DNA of 64,000 bases from Massilia aurea. Its GTDB lineage: Bacteria; Pseudomonadota; Gammaproteobacteria; Burkholderiales; Burkholderiaceae_D. A model generated the notes under the pieces. It was not told the DNA's origin. It saw only the letters and a program-made list of their open reading frames with translations, and made no database searches. The stretch is from positions 992,001-1,056,000 of the forward strand of contig NZ_JACHBX010000001.1 of the NCBI RefSeq assembly GCF_014200505.1, given 5' to 3'. The translations under genes and the position numbers were made by a program. Shown in pieces: positions 8,571 to 16,877 of the stretch; position 1 is the first letter of the stretch; every line of letters starts with the position of its first letter.

Positions 8571-9032
8571 ATGATCACATTGAATATTTACTTTTCTTCG
8601 AACGACGGTGTTTTGCGCACCGATGATCAAGTGCTAGCCTGTCCCGGCTTTGCACGCCTGGAATTCGACCATGGGTTCGGCCAGCACATGACCGGACAAA
8701 ACTCCGGTCCGGATTTCGTTGTGTATGGGCCGGTTTCGGTTCAGCTGTGGGGACAGGGCTTCGTGGTCGGTCTCAGATTCTTCAAAGAGGTCGTACATGG
8801 GGTCACCCTGACGCTCAAGCAGAGCAGGACGGCAGCCCTGGATTATGACGCCACTGAGACAGACCTCTTGGCCGAGAAGAAGAAGCTGACAACACTGCTT
8901 TCAAAACAACTGGAATGCTCGCCGTCATCGACATCAACTGGCGCCGACGTGTTCGAATTTTCTTGGGGCGGCATAGTTTCGAGAACAGATCTGAAGTCGA
9001 CTTGGTGCGGTATCGAGGTTCGGTATAAATGA
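8571..9032 (+). CDS. Hypothetical protein, putative immunity protein
   Basis: A 153-aa soluble protein (MITLNIYFSSNDGVLRTDDQ...) with no signal peptide, membrane segment or motif I can name. It contains a short charged helix (LLAEKKKLTTLLSKQL) and ends in WCGIEVRYK. Its ATG comes one base after the stop of the frameshifted tail at 8398-8569, so it was probably the downstream partner of that gene. Size, solubility and position suggest an immunity protein, which is inference. AT-richer than the chromosome backbone, like the rest of the island. Confidence 0.5.
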   Translation: MITLNIYFSSNDGVLRTDDQVLACPGFARLEFDHGFGQHMTGQNSGPDFVVYGPVSVQLWGQGFVVGLRFFKEVVHGVTLTLKQSRTAALDYDATETDLLAEKKKLTTLLSKQLECSPSSTSTGADVFEFSWGGIVSRTDLKSTWCGIEVRYK

Positions 9033-9297
9033 ACAACCTTGTATTCGTTGAAGATTTCGTGTTAGTGATTATCCTTGAGTGTCCTGGCTATGGCGTTCAT
9101 TTCGCAGGCAGTCCGGCCTGGGGTGTCTGTCGGCGCGAAGTCCCGGCCTTGTTCTCCACTGCGCCGCAGGCATTGCATGCTGCAGGAAAGCCATGTTCGT
9201 ATTCGCCATAACGTCCGCGTGGTTGGCATTGCTGCAGGCGTTCCTTGCGAAGCGTTTGCCGCGCGAGCAGTTCGGACGCGCGGCAGCATCGTGCAGA

Positions 9298-9313
9298 CTG
9301 TCTGTACATACAG
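9298..9313. promoter_or_regulatory. LexA (SOS) box without an intact downstream gene
   Basis: CTGT-CTGTACAT-ACAG matches the LexA consensus CTGT-N8-ACAG exactly, with flanking A and T that also fit. Thirty-one bases downstream is an ATG at 9344 preceded by GGAGGGG, an excellent ribosome site, but that frame stops after 13 codons. The arrangement looks like the promoter and start of an SOS-regulated gene whose body has been deleted. Confidence 0.6.
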
Positions 9314-9343
9314 TCGCCGTAATGACGTGGCGGAGGGGACATC

Positions 9344-9385
9344 ATGAAGAGTGAAAATCGCGAACCTGTAATGCTGAGCCTTTAG
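9344..9385 (+). pseudogene. Truncated start of a LexA-controlled gene
   Basis: ATG at 9344 with a strong GGAGGGG ribosome site encodes only MKSENREPVMLSL before a TAG. It lies just downstream of a perfect LexA box. No continuation in either other frame is recognisable, so the original product cannot be named. A functional 13-residue peptide is possible but less likely. Confidence 0.35.
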
Positions 9386-9759
9386 TTATCCCGACAGCAC
9401 TGAAGGAAAAGTAGAAGGAAGCGATTTCCTGGCCTGACTGTATGGGTGGCGAACTCGCCTCGTGACGCAATCAAGTCGATTCGGCCGGTATAGGGTCCGG
9501 TCAAGAGCTCCCTGCGTTGGTGCTCGTCGCTAGGCTGGTCCAACGCAAAGGCAGCAGCTCGAATCGCGCGCTATGGCGTAGAGTCGCGCGAACCGCTCGG
9601 CCCATGACCGCGGGGCGTCGAGCGCGCCTTGGGTTGGCGACACCGCTTTCGCAGACTGCGCGCACGACTTGAGCGACGAGCAGACATCCGCCAGGCGTTT
9701 CTCTCACTTGCCCGCTCGCTCATCTGTTCTCGATATGTCGAACGGTTTGTCAGCCGCTC
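9386..9759. other. Non-coding or decayed stretch, nothing recognised
   Basis: About 370 bases between the truncated SOS start and rhlE. No frame gives a convincing protein, no tRNA, no clear terminator and no IS ends are visible. A short minus-strand frame near 9520-9680 reads SWAERFARLYAIAR, which may be a coding relic but matches nothing I know. Confidence 0.4.
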
Positions 9760-11004
9760 TTAACGCCGAAAGCGCACATCCTCGCTGACCACCGGCGCAT
9801 TGCCCTTGGGCTTCTTCGGCTTTTTTGGCTTCTTGACGATTTGCCCCTTTGCATCGGTCTGCGGCACGCGGTGCTCGGGTGCATAGCCCGGTTCTTCCAC
9901 GCGTTCGAGCGTCTGGCGCGTGAGCACTTCGATCGCCGCCAGTTGCTCCACTTCGTCGGCGCACACCAGCGACACCGCTTCGCCGCTCGCGCCCTTGCGG
10001 CCCGTGCGCCCGGTGCGGTGCACGTAGTCCTCGGCCACGATCGGCAAATCCACATTGATCACGGCGGGCAGGTCATCGATGTCGATGCCGCGCGCGGCCA
10101 CGTCGGTGGCGATCAGTACGCGTACCTCGCCGGCCTTGAACCGGTCGAGCGCGCGCAGGCGCGCCGGCTGCGGTTTGTCGCCGTGGATCGAGTCGACCGG
10201 GATGCCCTTTGATTCCAGCAGGCCGACCAGTTCGTCGACGCCCTTGCGGGTACGGGCGAAGGCCAGCACCTGCGTCCAGTCGCGCCGTTCGAGCAGGTGC
10301 ACGAACAGCGCGGCTTTGCGCTTCTTGTCGACCGGGATCACCCACTGGCGGATCGCAGCGACGGTCGTGTTGCGGGGCGTTGCCTCGATGCGTACCGGTT
10401 CGCGCAGCATCTGGTTCGACAGCGCGCGGATCGGGTCCGAGAACGTGGCCGAGAACAGCAGCGTCTGGCGTTTCTTCGGCAGCAGTTTCAGGATGTTGTC
10501 GAGCTCGCGCGCAAAGCCCAGGTCGAGCATGCGGTCGGCTTCGTCCAGCACCAGCGTTTTGACTTCGTTGAAGTGCACCGCGTTCTGCCGGTGCAGGTCG
10601 AGCAGGCGGCCCGGCGTGGCGACGAGGACATCCACGCCCTTGCGCAGCGTCATCATCTGCGGATTGATGCTGACGCCGCCATACGCGACCATCGAGCGCA
10701 GCGGCAAGCCTTCGGCATAGGTGCGCACGCTTTCGTGCACCTGCTCGGCCAGTTCGCGGGTCGGCACCAGGATCAGCGCGCGCGCCGCGTTGTTGCCGAC
10801 CTTGCCGCCCATGACGAGACGCTGCAGGATCGGCAGCGTGAAGCCAGCCGTCTTGCCGGTGCCGGTCTGAGCGGCGGCCATCACGTCGTTGCCAGCCAGG
10901 ATGGCGGGAATCGCCTGCTCCTGGACGGCGGTGGGCGTGTGGTAGGCGAGGGCGTCCAGGGTGCGGACGATCGGCTCGATCAGGCCGAGGGAAGCAAACG
11001 ACAT
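9760..11004 (-). CDS. rhlE: DEAD-box RNA helicase RhlE
   Basis: A 414-aa ATP-dependent RNA helicase. The Q motif (FASLGL...YHTPTAVQEQAIP) is at residues 3-30, motif I AAQTGTGKT near 44-52, Ia PTRELAEQ near 91, II DEAD near 154, III SAT near 185, IV LAFARTRKG near 250, V ATDVAARGIDI near 300 and VI HRTGRTGR near 330. The C-terminal tail is short and lysine-rich (KKPKKPKKPKG), as in the RhlE subgroup. RhlE remodels rRNA precursors and assists RNA decay. It is a single gene on the minus strand at the right edge of the island. Confidence 0.93.
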   Translation of the reverse strand: MSFASLGLIEPIVRTLDALAYHTPTAVQEQAIPAILAGNDVMAAAQTGTGKTAGFTLPILQRLVMGGKVGNNAARALILVPTRELAEQVHESVRTYAEGLPLRSMVAYGGVSINPQMMTLRKGVDVLVATPGRLLDLHRQNAVHFNEVKTLVLDEADRMLDLGFARELDNILKLLPKKRQTLLFSATFSDPIRALSNQMLREPVRIEATPRNTTVAAIRQWVIPVDKKRKAALFVHLLERRDWTQVLAFARTRKGVDELVGLLESKGIPVDSIHGDKPQPARLRALDRFKAGEVRVLIATDVAARGIDIDDLPAVINVDLPIVAEDYVHRTGRTGRKGASGEAVSLVCADEVEQLAAIEVLTRQTLERVEEPGYAPEHRVPQTDAKGQIVKKPKKPKKPKGNAPVVSEDVRFRR

Positions 11005-11118
11005 GGGCAGGACACCTTGCGACGAAAAATGGACAGGCCGCAGTGTAACCTGCCGGCGCCGGCATGGCGATCATTGGCACGCCGCCAGGGTAAGCGTGCC
11101 GCGCTCATTCGTACAGGA

Positions 11119-11256
11119 TCAGGACGACACTGGCGTGTGCGGCGCGGTTTGCGCGGCAGGGGCGATTGGCTGGGCCGGGCCATTGTGTTCGCGGCAGCCG
11201 CCCAGCATCAGGCAGGCGATGGTCAGTACAGCGGAGCAATAGGTGCGTAGTTGCAT
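11119..11256 (-). CDS. Small lipoprotein
   Basis: A 45-aa product from ATG 11256 with CCGGAGGATT just upstream, a very good ribosome site. The sequence MQLRTYCSAVLTIACLMLGG-C ends in a lipobox (LMLGGC) at residue 21, leaving a 25-residue Pro/Ala-rich mature peptide. A longer frame to 11460 exists but lacks a signal. Function unknown. It lies between the ArnT-like transferase gene and rhlE, all on the minus strand. Confidence 0.55.
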   Translation of the reverse strand: MQLRTYCSAVLTIACLMLGGCREHNGPAQPIAPAAQTAPHTPVSS

Positions 11257-11335
11257 GATGAATCCTCCGGGTAGCAGACAACCATCATACGCCGGACCAG
11301 CGCCTGCTGGCACAGTTCCGGTTGCGCGGTGCCCC

Positions 11336-13063
11336 TTACGGCAGGATGTCCTTCCTGACGGGAACATAGCGATAGAGTGCGTGGCCGACTGGTCCGTCGC
11401 AGCGTTCACGCAGCGCCGTGGCGTCGAGAATGACCCAGTCGCGGCGATGGGCCTGGCCAAGCACGCGTTGTCGCGTCAGATCGAAACAGCGCAGCGCCAG
11501 ATGGTCGGGCACCAGCAGCACGCGCGCAGGATCGGCGCGCATCCAATGCCATGCGCTCGACTCTTGCTGCGCCAGCGGCGCCAGATAGCTGAAATGCACC
11601 AGCGGCCGGTCCGCAAACAGCAGGAACTGCTCCTTGAACTCGAGCATGCCGACCTGCGTCCCTGGTGCAATCTGGCGCTCGAGTTCCTGCAAGACGGCGC
11701 GCGGCGTGCGATGCGGGTCGAGGGTTGGCCATAGCCAGAAGGCGACGCACAGCCAGGTCAGCAGGCTGGCCAGCGCAAGTTGCTCGAACAAGGCGCGCTT
11801 GCGCAGCAGCAGGGGGATGCCGGCCAACGCCAGTCCCAGCAGCAGCACACCGGGCGCCAGTGCCGCGACGGCATCGGCATAGTCGTCCGCCCGGGCTGGC
11901 AGCCGGTGAGGCGCCAGCCATGCGACGCCCGCCAGCGCGATCAGCAGCACGCCCATCAGCACGAGCACTGCGCGCAACAGCACTGACGCGGCGCGGCGGC
12001 CCGCAGGAGGCGTTTGCTCCCAGACGCGGGCGAGCGCCAGCGCGCACATCGGCAGCGCGGGCAGGATGTAGACCTCGCGCTTGCCTGAGCTGAGCGAAAA
12101 GAACAGCAGCACGAGTGCAACCCAGCTCAGCAGGATGCGCAGCGCTGCGTCACGCGGCCACAGGGCGGTGATGCCGCGTAGCCGCAGTACGAACAGCACG
12201 ACCAGCGGAAACCACATCGTCGGCAAGGCAGTCGTCAGGTAGTAGTGCCACGGCTGGATGTGGTGCCATGCATTGGCGTAGCGCTCGGCCGTCTGCCTGA
12301 ACAGGATGTTGTCGCGGTATGCGAGCAGTTCGGGGCTGTGCACGCGCTCGACCGTGAGCCACATCGGCGCCAGCCACAGCGCGAGCGTGGCCAGCATCAG
12401 TGCGGGCCCCCACCACGCGCGCAGGCGCCAGGCCTGGTGCCCGGATTCATCAAAGCGGTGGCGCCAGATGGCCAGCGGGATCAGCATCAGTGCCGGGAGA
12501 AACCCCACGCCCTTGGTCATGACGCCCAGTGCCATTGCCACCCAGCTGGCGGCATACCAGCCCCAGGCGGGCCCGACCAGAAAGTGGCGGACCAGCCCGT
12601 AGCAGCCGAGCGTGATCCAGAAGCACAGTACCGCATCGATCTGCGCCCCCTTGGCCTGCAGCAGGAACTGCGGCGTGAACACGAGGATCAGCACGGTCGA
12701 GCGCGCGACGTGGTCGCCCCACAAGCGGCGCCCCAGGTCGAACACCAGCCACAGCGTCCCCAGCCCCGCCAGCGCACTGGGCAGCAGAAACGCGATCTTC
12801 AGTTGTCCGGTCAGCTGATAGAAGAGGGCGATCAGCCACATGAAGACGGGCGGCTTGTCCGGATAGAATTCGCCGCCCCGCGTGGGAAACAGCCACTGGC
12901 CCGATTCCACCATTTCGCGTGCGACCTGGGCAAAGCGCGGCTCATCGGCTGGCCAGGGCGCGCGCAGCCCGATGCCGGCGAACAGCGCAATGAGCGTCAG
13001 CCCGACGAGCCACGGCCACCAGCTTGGGGCCTGATCAAGGTTGCCGGTGTGCGGGCGTGGCAT
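11336..13063 (-). CDS. ArnT/PMT-family membrane glycosyltransferase
   Basis: A 575-aa polytopic membrane protein with about twelve hydrophobic segments. The first periplasmic loop carries the PMT/ArnT signature WPADEPRFAQVAREMVESG, with the catalytic-type Asp-Glu pair, then FPTRGGEFYPDKPPVFMWL. Family members move a sugar from a lipid-phosphate carrier to lipid A or protein on the periplasmic side. ATG 13063 is chosen because it opens directly into the first segment; it overlaps the VTT gene by 29 bases. It is third in an operon with a polyprenyl-phosphate-type glycosyltransferase and a VTT protein, so lipid A or glycan decoration is likely. The sugar transferred cannot be told. Confidence 0.82.
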   Translation of the reverse strand: MPRPHTGNLDQAPSWWPWLVGLTLIALFAGIGLRAPWPADEPRFAQVAREMVESGQWLFPTRGGEFYPDKPPVFMWLIALFYQLTGQLKIAFLLPSALAGLGTLWLVFDLGRRLWGDHVARSTVLILVFTPQFLLQAKGAQIDAVLCFWITLGCYGLVRHFLVGPAWGWYAASWVAMALGVMTKGVGFLPALMLIPLAIWRHRFDESGHQAWRLRAWWGPALMLATLALWLAPMWLTVERVHSPELLAYRDNILFRQTAERYANAWHHIQPWHYYLTTALPTMWFPLVVLFVLRLRGITALWPRDAALRILLSWVALVLLFFSLSSGKREVYILPALPMCALALARVWEQTPPAGRRAASVLLRAVLVLMGVLLIALAGVAWLAPHRLPARADDYADAVAALAPGVLLLGLALAGIPLLLRKRALFEQLALASLLTWLCVAFWLWPTLDPHRTPRAVLQELERQIAPGTQVGMLEFKEQFLLFADRPLVHFSYLAPLAQQESSAWHWMRADPARVLLVPDHLALRCFDLTRQRVLGQAHRRDWVILDATALRERCDGPVGHALYRYVPVRKDILP

Positions 13064-13739
13064 GCATTTGCCCCCGGATGTGCTGCAGACGCTGCTTGAA
13101 GCCATGATGGTAGAGGTAGAGCGCGAGCGCCGTCGACAGCGCCAGCGTCAGCAGGCCGAACCAAAGCTGCTGTTCGTCGTGCAAGGCCAGGCCCGCGCCG
13201 GCAAAGCTGAACAGCAGCATTTGCGGCAGGTAGCCCAGCAGGCTGCCCCAGAACACTGCCGGTATGCTCAGCCGGGCCAGTCCCACGGCAATATTGGTCG
13301 CCAGGTTGCTGCCGACCGGCATCAGCCGCAGCGTGCAGATCCACAGCCAGGTGTCGCGGGCCAGCAGTTGGCGGATGATGGTGACCCAGTCGCCATAGCG
13401 GGTACTGGCCCAGGCGGTGCCGATGTGGCGCACGCAGCAGATTGCCAGCAGGGCGCCGAACCCGGTCAGCAGAGTGCTCAGCAACGCGCCCGGCACGCCA
13501 CCGATGACGCAGCCGCAGGCGAAGGCGAGCACCTGGCGCGGGCCGCCAAGCGCGGTGTAGACGATGCCGGTGATCGCGAACACGGGCCAGGCAACGGCCC
13601 AGTGCCGCTCGAACAGGTGGTTGAGCAGATCCAGTTCGGTAAACGACCCCCACCACTGGAAATGGAGCGACACGAAGCCGAGCGTCAGCACGCTAGTTAG
13701 CAGCAGCGGTTTGACCAGCAGGGCCAGCGCGGGCTTCAC
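13035..13739 (-). CDS. TVP38/TMEM64 (VTT/DedA-like) membrane protein
   Basis: A 234-aa membrane protein starting at GTG 13739, which overlaps the TGA of the glycosyltransferase gene (GTGA). It contains the VTT-domain hallmarks GGPRQVLAFACGCVIGG and RLMPVGSNLATNIAVGLARL followed by FWGSLLGYLPQMLLFSFAG. Relatives handle lipid scrambling or undecaprenyl-phosphate recycling, which would suit a pathway using a lipid-linked sugar. Overlaps on both sides show tight translational coupling. Confidence 0.8.
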   Translation of the reverse strand: MKPALALLVKPLLLTSVLTLGFVSLHFQWWGSFTELDLLNHLFERHWAVAWPVFAITGIVYTALGGPRQVLAFACGCVIGGVPGALLSTLLTGFGALLAICCVRHIGTAWASTRYGDWVTIIRQLLARDTWLWICTLRLMPVGSNLATNIAVGLARLSIPAVFWGSLLGYLPQMLLFSFAGAGLALHDEQQLWFGLLTLALSTALALYLYHHGFKQRLQHIRGQMHATPAHRQP

Positions 13740-14500
13740 TGCCGCACTTCCATGCGGTCGATCAGCGGCACCTTGTTGCGGCGGATGAGCCAGGTGACGC
13801 CCCACATGTCGACGATGCCCACCCACAGCCGGTTCCACGCCGTGTATTTCGACACGCCGGCAGTGCGGTGGCGATGGCGCACCGGCACGATGGCGATCAC
13901 GCCGCCCAGGCGCTTGACCAGCGCCGGCACGAACCGGTGCATGTGGTCGAAATAGGGCAGGCACAGCCAGGTGGCGCGCGGCACGAGCTTCAGGCCGCAG
14001 CCGGTATCGGGCACCCCGTCGTCGAGGATGCGGCGGCGCACGGCGTTGGCAATGCGCGACTGGATTTTTTTCCAGCGCGTGTCGCGCCGGTCGGCGCGAA
14101 AGCCGGCAATGCAAAAATGCCGGTGCGTTTCACTTAGAGTAAGTCCCTGCGCCACCAGCGCTGGAATGTCAGCCGGGTCGTTCTGGCAGTCACCGTCTAT
14201 CGTGACGAGAAAACGCCCGGTGGCGTGGCGCGCGGCGGTCCACAAGGCCGTGCTTTGACCGGCACTGTGTGCGTGGCGGATCAGCCGCGCCGGCATGCCC
14301 CATCGCTGGCAATGCTGCAGGAAGACGGCGCCGGTGTCGTCGCCGCTGCCATCGTCCACCAGCACGACCTCGTGCGTCAGATGCCCGGCGAGGGCATGGT
14401 GGATTTCGTCCACCAGATGGCCGATATTGCCGGCTTCATCCTTTGCGGGAATCAGTACCGACACCAGCCACGCATGCTCGTTGTTCGCTTCGTCAGCCAT
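13736..14500 (-). CDS. GT2 glycosyltransferase (polyprenyl-phosphate sugar synthase type)
   Basis: A 254-aa GT-A fold enzyme: VSVLIPAKDEAGNIGHLVDE at the N-terminus, VVLVDDGSGDDTG, the metal-binding FLVTIDGDCQNDP, and DTGCGLKLVPRATW near the C-terminal third. This is the DPM1/ArnC pattern, but I see no C-terminal membrane pair, so it is the soluble form. ATG 14500 has GGAGAG upstream; a longer frame to 14557 adds an implausible N-terminus. It probably makes the lipid-linked donor used by the ArnT-like transferase two genes downstream. Confidence 0.82.
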   Translation of the reverse strand: MADEANNEHAWLVSVLIPAKDEAGNIGHLVDEIHHALAGHLTHEVVLVDDGSGDDTGAVFLQHCQRWGMPARLIRHAHSAGQSTALWTAARHATGRFLVTIDGDCQNDPADIPALVAQGLTLSETHRHFCIAGFRADRRDTRWKKIQSRIANAVRRRILDDGVPDTGCGLKLVPRATWLCLPYFDHMHRFVPALVKRLGGVIAIVPVRHRHRTAGVSKYTAWNRLWVGIVDMWGVTWLIRRNKVPLIDRMEVRQ

Positions 14501-14694
14501 ATCGCGCAAGCTCTCCAAAAAGAGCGCAGCACACACACTGCGCATCATGTTCTGCAAGAATTCTGGATAACGACGTCTGACGCTCGCTCGCTAAAGATGA
14601 GCTGTCAATACAGGCTAGTGTACGAGTTCGTGATCACTTTGGAAAGTCATAGTTGATGGCAAGCGCCTGGGGCGGAAAGGTTGTCGCGAGCGCG

Positions 14695-15384
14695 TCAGAA
14701 GCTGTACGACACGCTGGCGCGCAGCACGGGGAAGAACTTGTGGTCGGCCAGTTCGTTCGTCAGGCGCGCTTCTTCGACAGCGACGTCACGGGCCAGCACG
14801 GTGCAGACGGCCTGCGACGTGCGGCAGCCGCGGCTGATCAGGTCGACCTGGCCCTTGCCCTGGTAGAAGGCGCCGAGATCGGCGCTGACGTTCCAGCGCT
14901 TGTTCGGCGTGAGGGCATTGCCCCAGCCGATGCCGAAGTAGGGCGCGGCCTTGCGGAAGTCGACGTCGCCATCGAGCGTGCCGACGTCTGCCGCGCTGTA
15001 GCTCTGACCATTGATGAGGTAGCGGCCGTTGCTGTTTGGCCGCGCTTTGGCCGTCACTTCGTTGCCGTTGTAGACCACGCCGGCGGTGAGGCGGAGCGCG
15101 GTGTCGGCGAATGCATACCAGTCGAACAGGGCGTCGAACGTTTGCAGCTTGGCGTCGCCGTCGTAATCGATGCCGCCCGAACGCTTGTCGAAATCGTGCT
15201 TGTAGTAGTTGATGCCGAAACGGCCATTGAGCGTGCGTTCCATCGGCACGACCAGATGGACGCCCGCGCCGGTGGTGCCCAGGGTGGCCGTGACGCCCAC
15301 GCCGATCTCGGCATGGGCGGATGCGGCGGCGACAGTGGCGGCAATGGTTGCGGCAATGGCAATGGCGTTACGTGGGATGGACAT
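14695..15384 (-). CDS. Outer-membrane beta-barrel protein, unknown function
   Basis: A 229-aa protein with a signal peptide (MSIPRNAIAIAATIAATVAA...AHA) and an all-beta mature part of alternating strands with the aromatic-rich turns of an 8- to 10-stranded barrel, ending in ASVSYSF, a classic terminal-Phe barrel signature. ATG 15384 has AGAGAGG upstream. I recognise a general outer-membrane protein of the kind annotated as hypothetical in this group (MERTLNGRFGINYYKHDFD). It stands alone, with 194 bases separating it from the glycosyltransferase gene. Confidence 0.7.
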   Translation of the reverse strand: MSIPRNAIAIAATIAATVAAASAHAEIGVGVTATLGTTGAGVHLVVPMERTLNGRFGINYYKHDFDKRSGGIDYDGDAKLQTFDALFDWYAFADTALRLTAGVVYNGNEVTAKARPNSNGRYLINGQSYSAADVGTLDGDVDFRKAAPYFGIGWGNALTPNKRWNVSADLGAFYQGKGQVDLISRGCRTSQAVCTVLARDVAVEEARLTNELADHKFFPVLRASVSYSF

Positions 15385-15614
15385 TTCGACGACCTCTCTG
15401 TCAACAAACGGAAAGGCGCGATTGTAAGGCCACGGCTCATGTGCATACTCAGCAAATTTGTAATGCGGCGGGTTGGCAACACTGGCTTGCGCCCAACGGG
15501 AAATGCCGCCAAGGCCGGTTTCGTCGGCCCAGCCGCGGCTTCGTCGCATAATGCTGTCTTGCGAACCATGGCGTGCCTATGCTGGCGCCATTCTTCAACG
15601 CTTGAAAGCCCATC

Positions 15615-16877
15615 ATGATGTCGAGTTTTTTCCACCACGGTCGCCTGGTTGTTGCCTGGGGCGCCGTGTACCTGGCGCTGAGTATCTTCATCAGCGAAAC
15701 CGTGCTGCACGATATCGATCTGAATATCGAGGCGTATGTCACGTTGCTCGGGTTCGCACTGGTCGGCTGGGTGCTTCTGATCGCGTTCTCGCACACGCGC
15801 CGCGTGCGGCTGCTGGCCGGCACCGTGAACGCGGCCACGCTGGCAAACCGGCAGCGGCGCCAGATCGAAATCCCGTTCGAGGCTGGTGAAGCGTTCGACA
15901 TGATCGACGCCGCGATCCGCGAACTGCCCGGCGTGACCGCCGTCGACAGCGCCCGCGACAGCCTGCAGGTGCGCGCCAAGGTCGAGCGCACCGACCTGTA
16001 TGGCGGCAATGCGTCGGCCGGCGCGGCGCTGGCCCGCCTGTCGACCTGGCGCAACCAGATCCGCGCGACGATCACGCCCAATGGCGACGCGGCCGGCAGC
16101 GTAACCTTGATTTGCGAACCGGAAGACCCGGCCTGGATCGACTGGTTCCTGGTCGACCAGGGCAGCAACCTGGAAAACGCCGACGCCATCGTGCGCGCCA
16201 TCACGCGCCGCATCGCCGAGCGGCGCCGCCTGGAAACACAGGCCGTGCGCGAGAGCGCGACCGAGAAGGAATTGACGGTGGCGCGCCTGAACCTGCTGCA
16301 CGCCCAGGTGGAACCACATTTTTTATACAACACGCTGGCCAGCGCCCAGGTGCTCACGCGCACCGATCCGGCGCGCGCCGACGCCATGCTCGGTAACCTG
16401 ATCCAGTACCTGCGCCACTCGCTTCCACGCACCGAGGATGCACCGTCGACGCTGGGCGAAGAGCTCGAACGGGCGCGCGCCTACCTGGAAATCCTCGCCA
16501 TCCGCATGGGGCCGCGCCTTGCGCTGCAGGTCGACGTGCCGGACGAACTGCGCCGGCTCGTGTTTCCGCCGATGATGCTGCAGACGCTGGTCGAGAACGC
16601 CATCAAGCACGGGCTCGAACCCAAGCCGGGTGGCGGCACCGTCTGGATCCTGGCGCGCGCCATCGACAATGCCGCGGCCGTCACGGTGGCCGACGACGGC
16701 CGCGGCTTCTCGCTCGAGACGGCCGGCACCGGCATCGGCCTGCGCAATGTGCGCGAGCGCCTGCGCCTTGGCTACGGCAGCATGGCGAGCTTTGCCATCG
16801 TCGCCAACTTCCCGAGCGGCGTGGCCGCTACCATCACGGTGCCGCTGGCGCTGCAGGGTGCGGGGGTGCGCACATGA
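15615..16877 (+). CDS. LytS/YehU-family sensor histidine kinase
   Basis: A 420-aa membrane kinase. Two hydrophobic helices occupy residues 10-60, followed by a cytosolic region of about 150 residues, then the His_kinase domain with phospho-acceptor HAQVEPHFLYNTLASAQ near residue 236 and an HATPase_c domain (ENAIKHGLEPKPGGGT; VADDGRGF; GTGIGLRNVRERL). The family usually senses small ligands or envelope state. Its stop overlaps the start of the LytTR regulator (ATGA), so the two form a two-component pair. The sensory region is unassigned. Confidence 0.87.
   Translation: MMSSFFHHGRLVVAWGAVYLALSIFISETVLHDIDLNIEAYVTLLGFALVGWVLLIAFSHTRRVRLLAGTVNAATLANRQRRQIEIPFEAGEAFDMIDAAIRELPGVTAVDSARDSLQVRAKVERTDLYGGNASAGAALARLSTWRNQIRATITPNGDAAGSVTLICEPEDPAWIDWFLVDQGSNLENADAIVRAITRRIAERRRLETQAVRESATEKELTVARLNLLHAQVEPHFLYNTLASAQVLTRTDPARADAMLGNLIQYLRHSLPRTEDAPSTLGEELERARAYLEILAIRMGPRLALQVDVPDELRRLVFPPMMLQTLVENAIKHGLEPKPGGGTVWILARAIDNAAAVTVADDGRGFSLETAGTGIGLRNVRERLRLGYGSMASFAIVANFPSGVAATITVPLALQGAGVRT

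Noticed and set aside
13035..14114. 359-aa version of the VTT protein
   Set aside because: The N-terminal 125 residues are an Arg/His-rich shadow of the glycosyltransferase gene; GTG 13739 overlaps the preceding stop.
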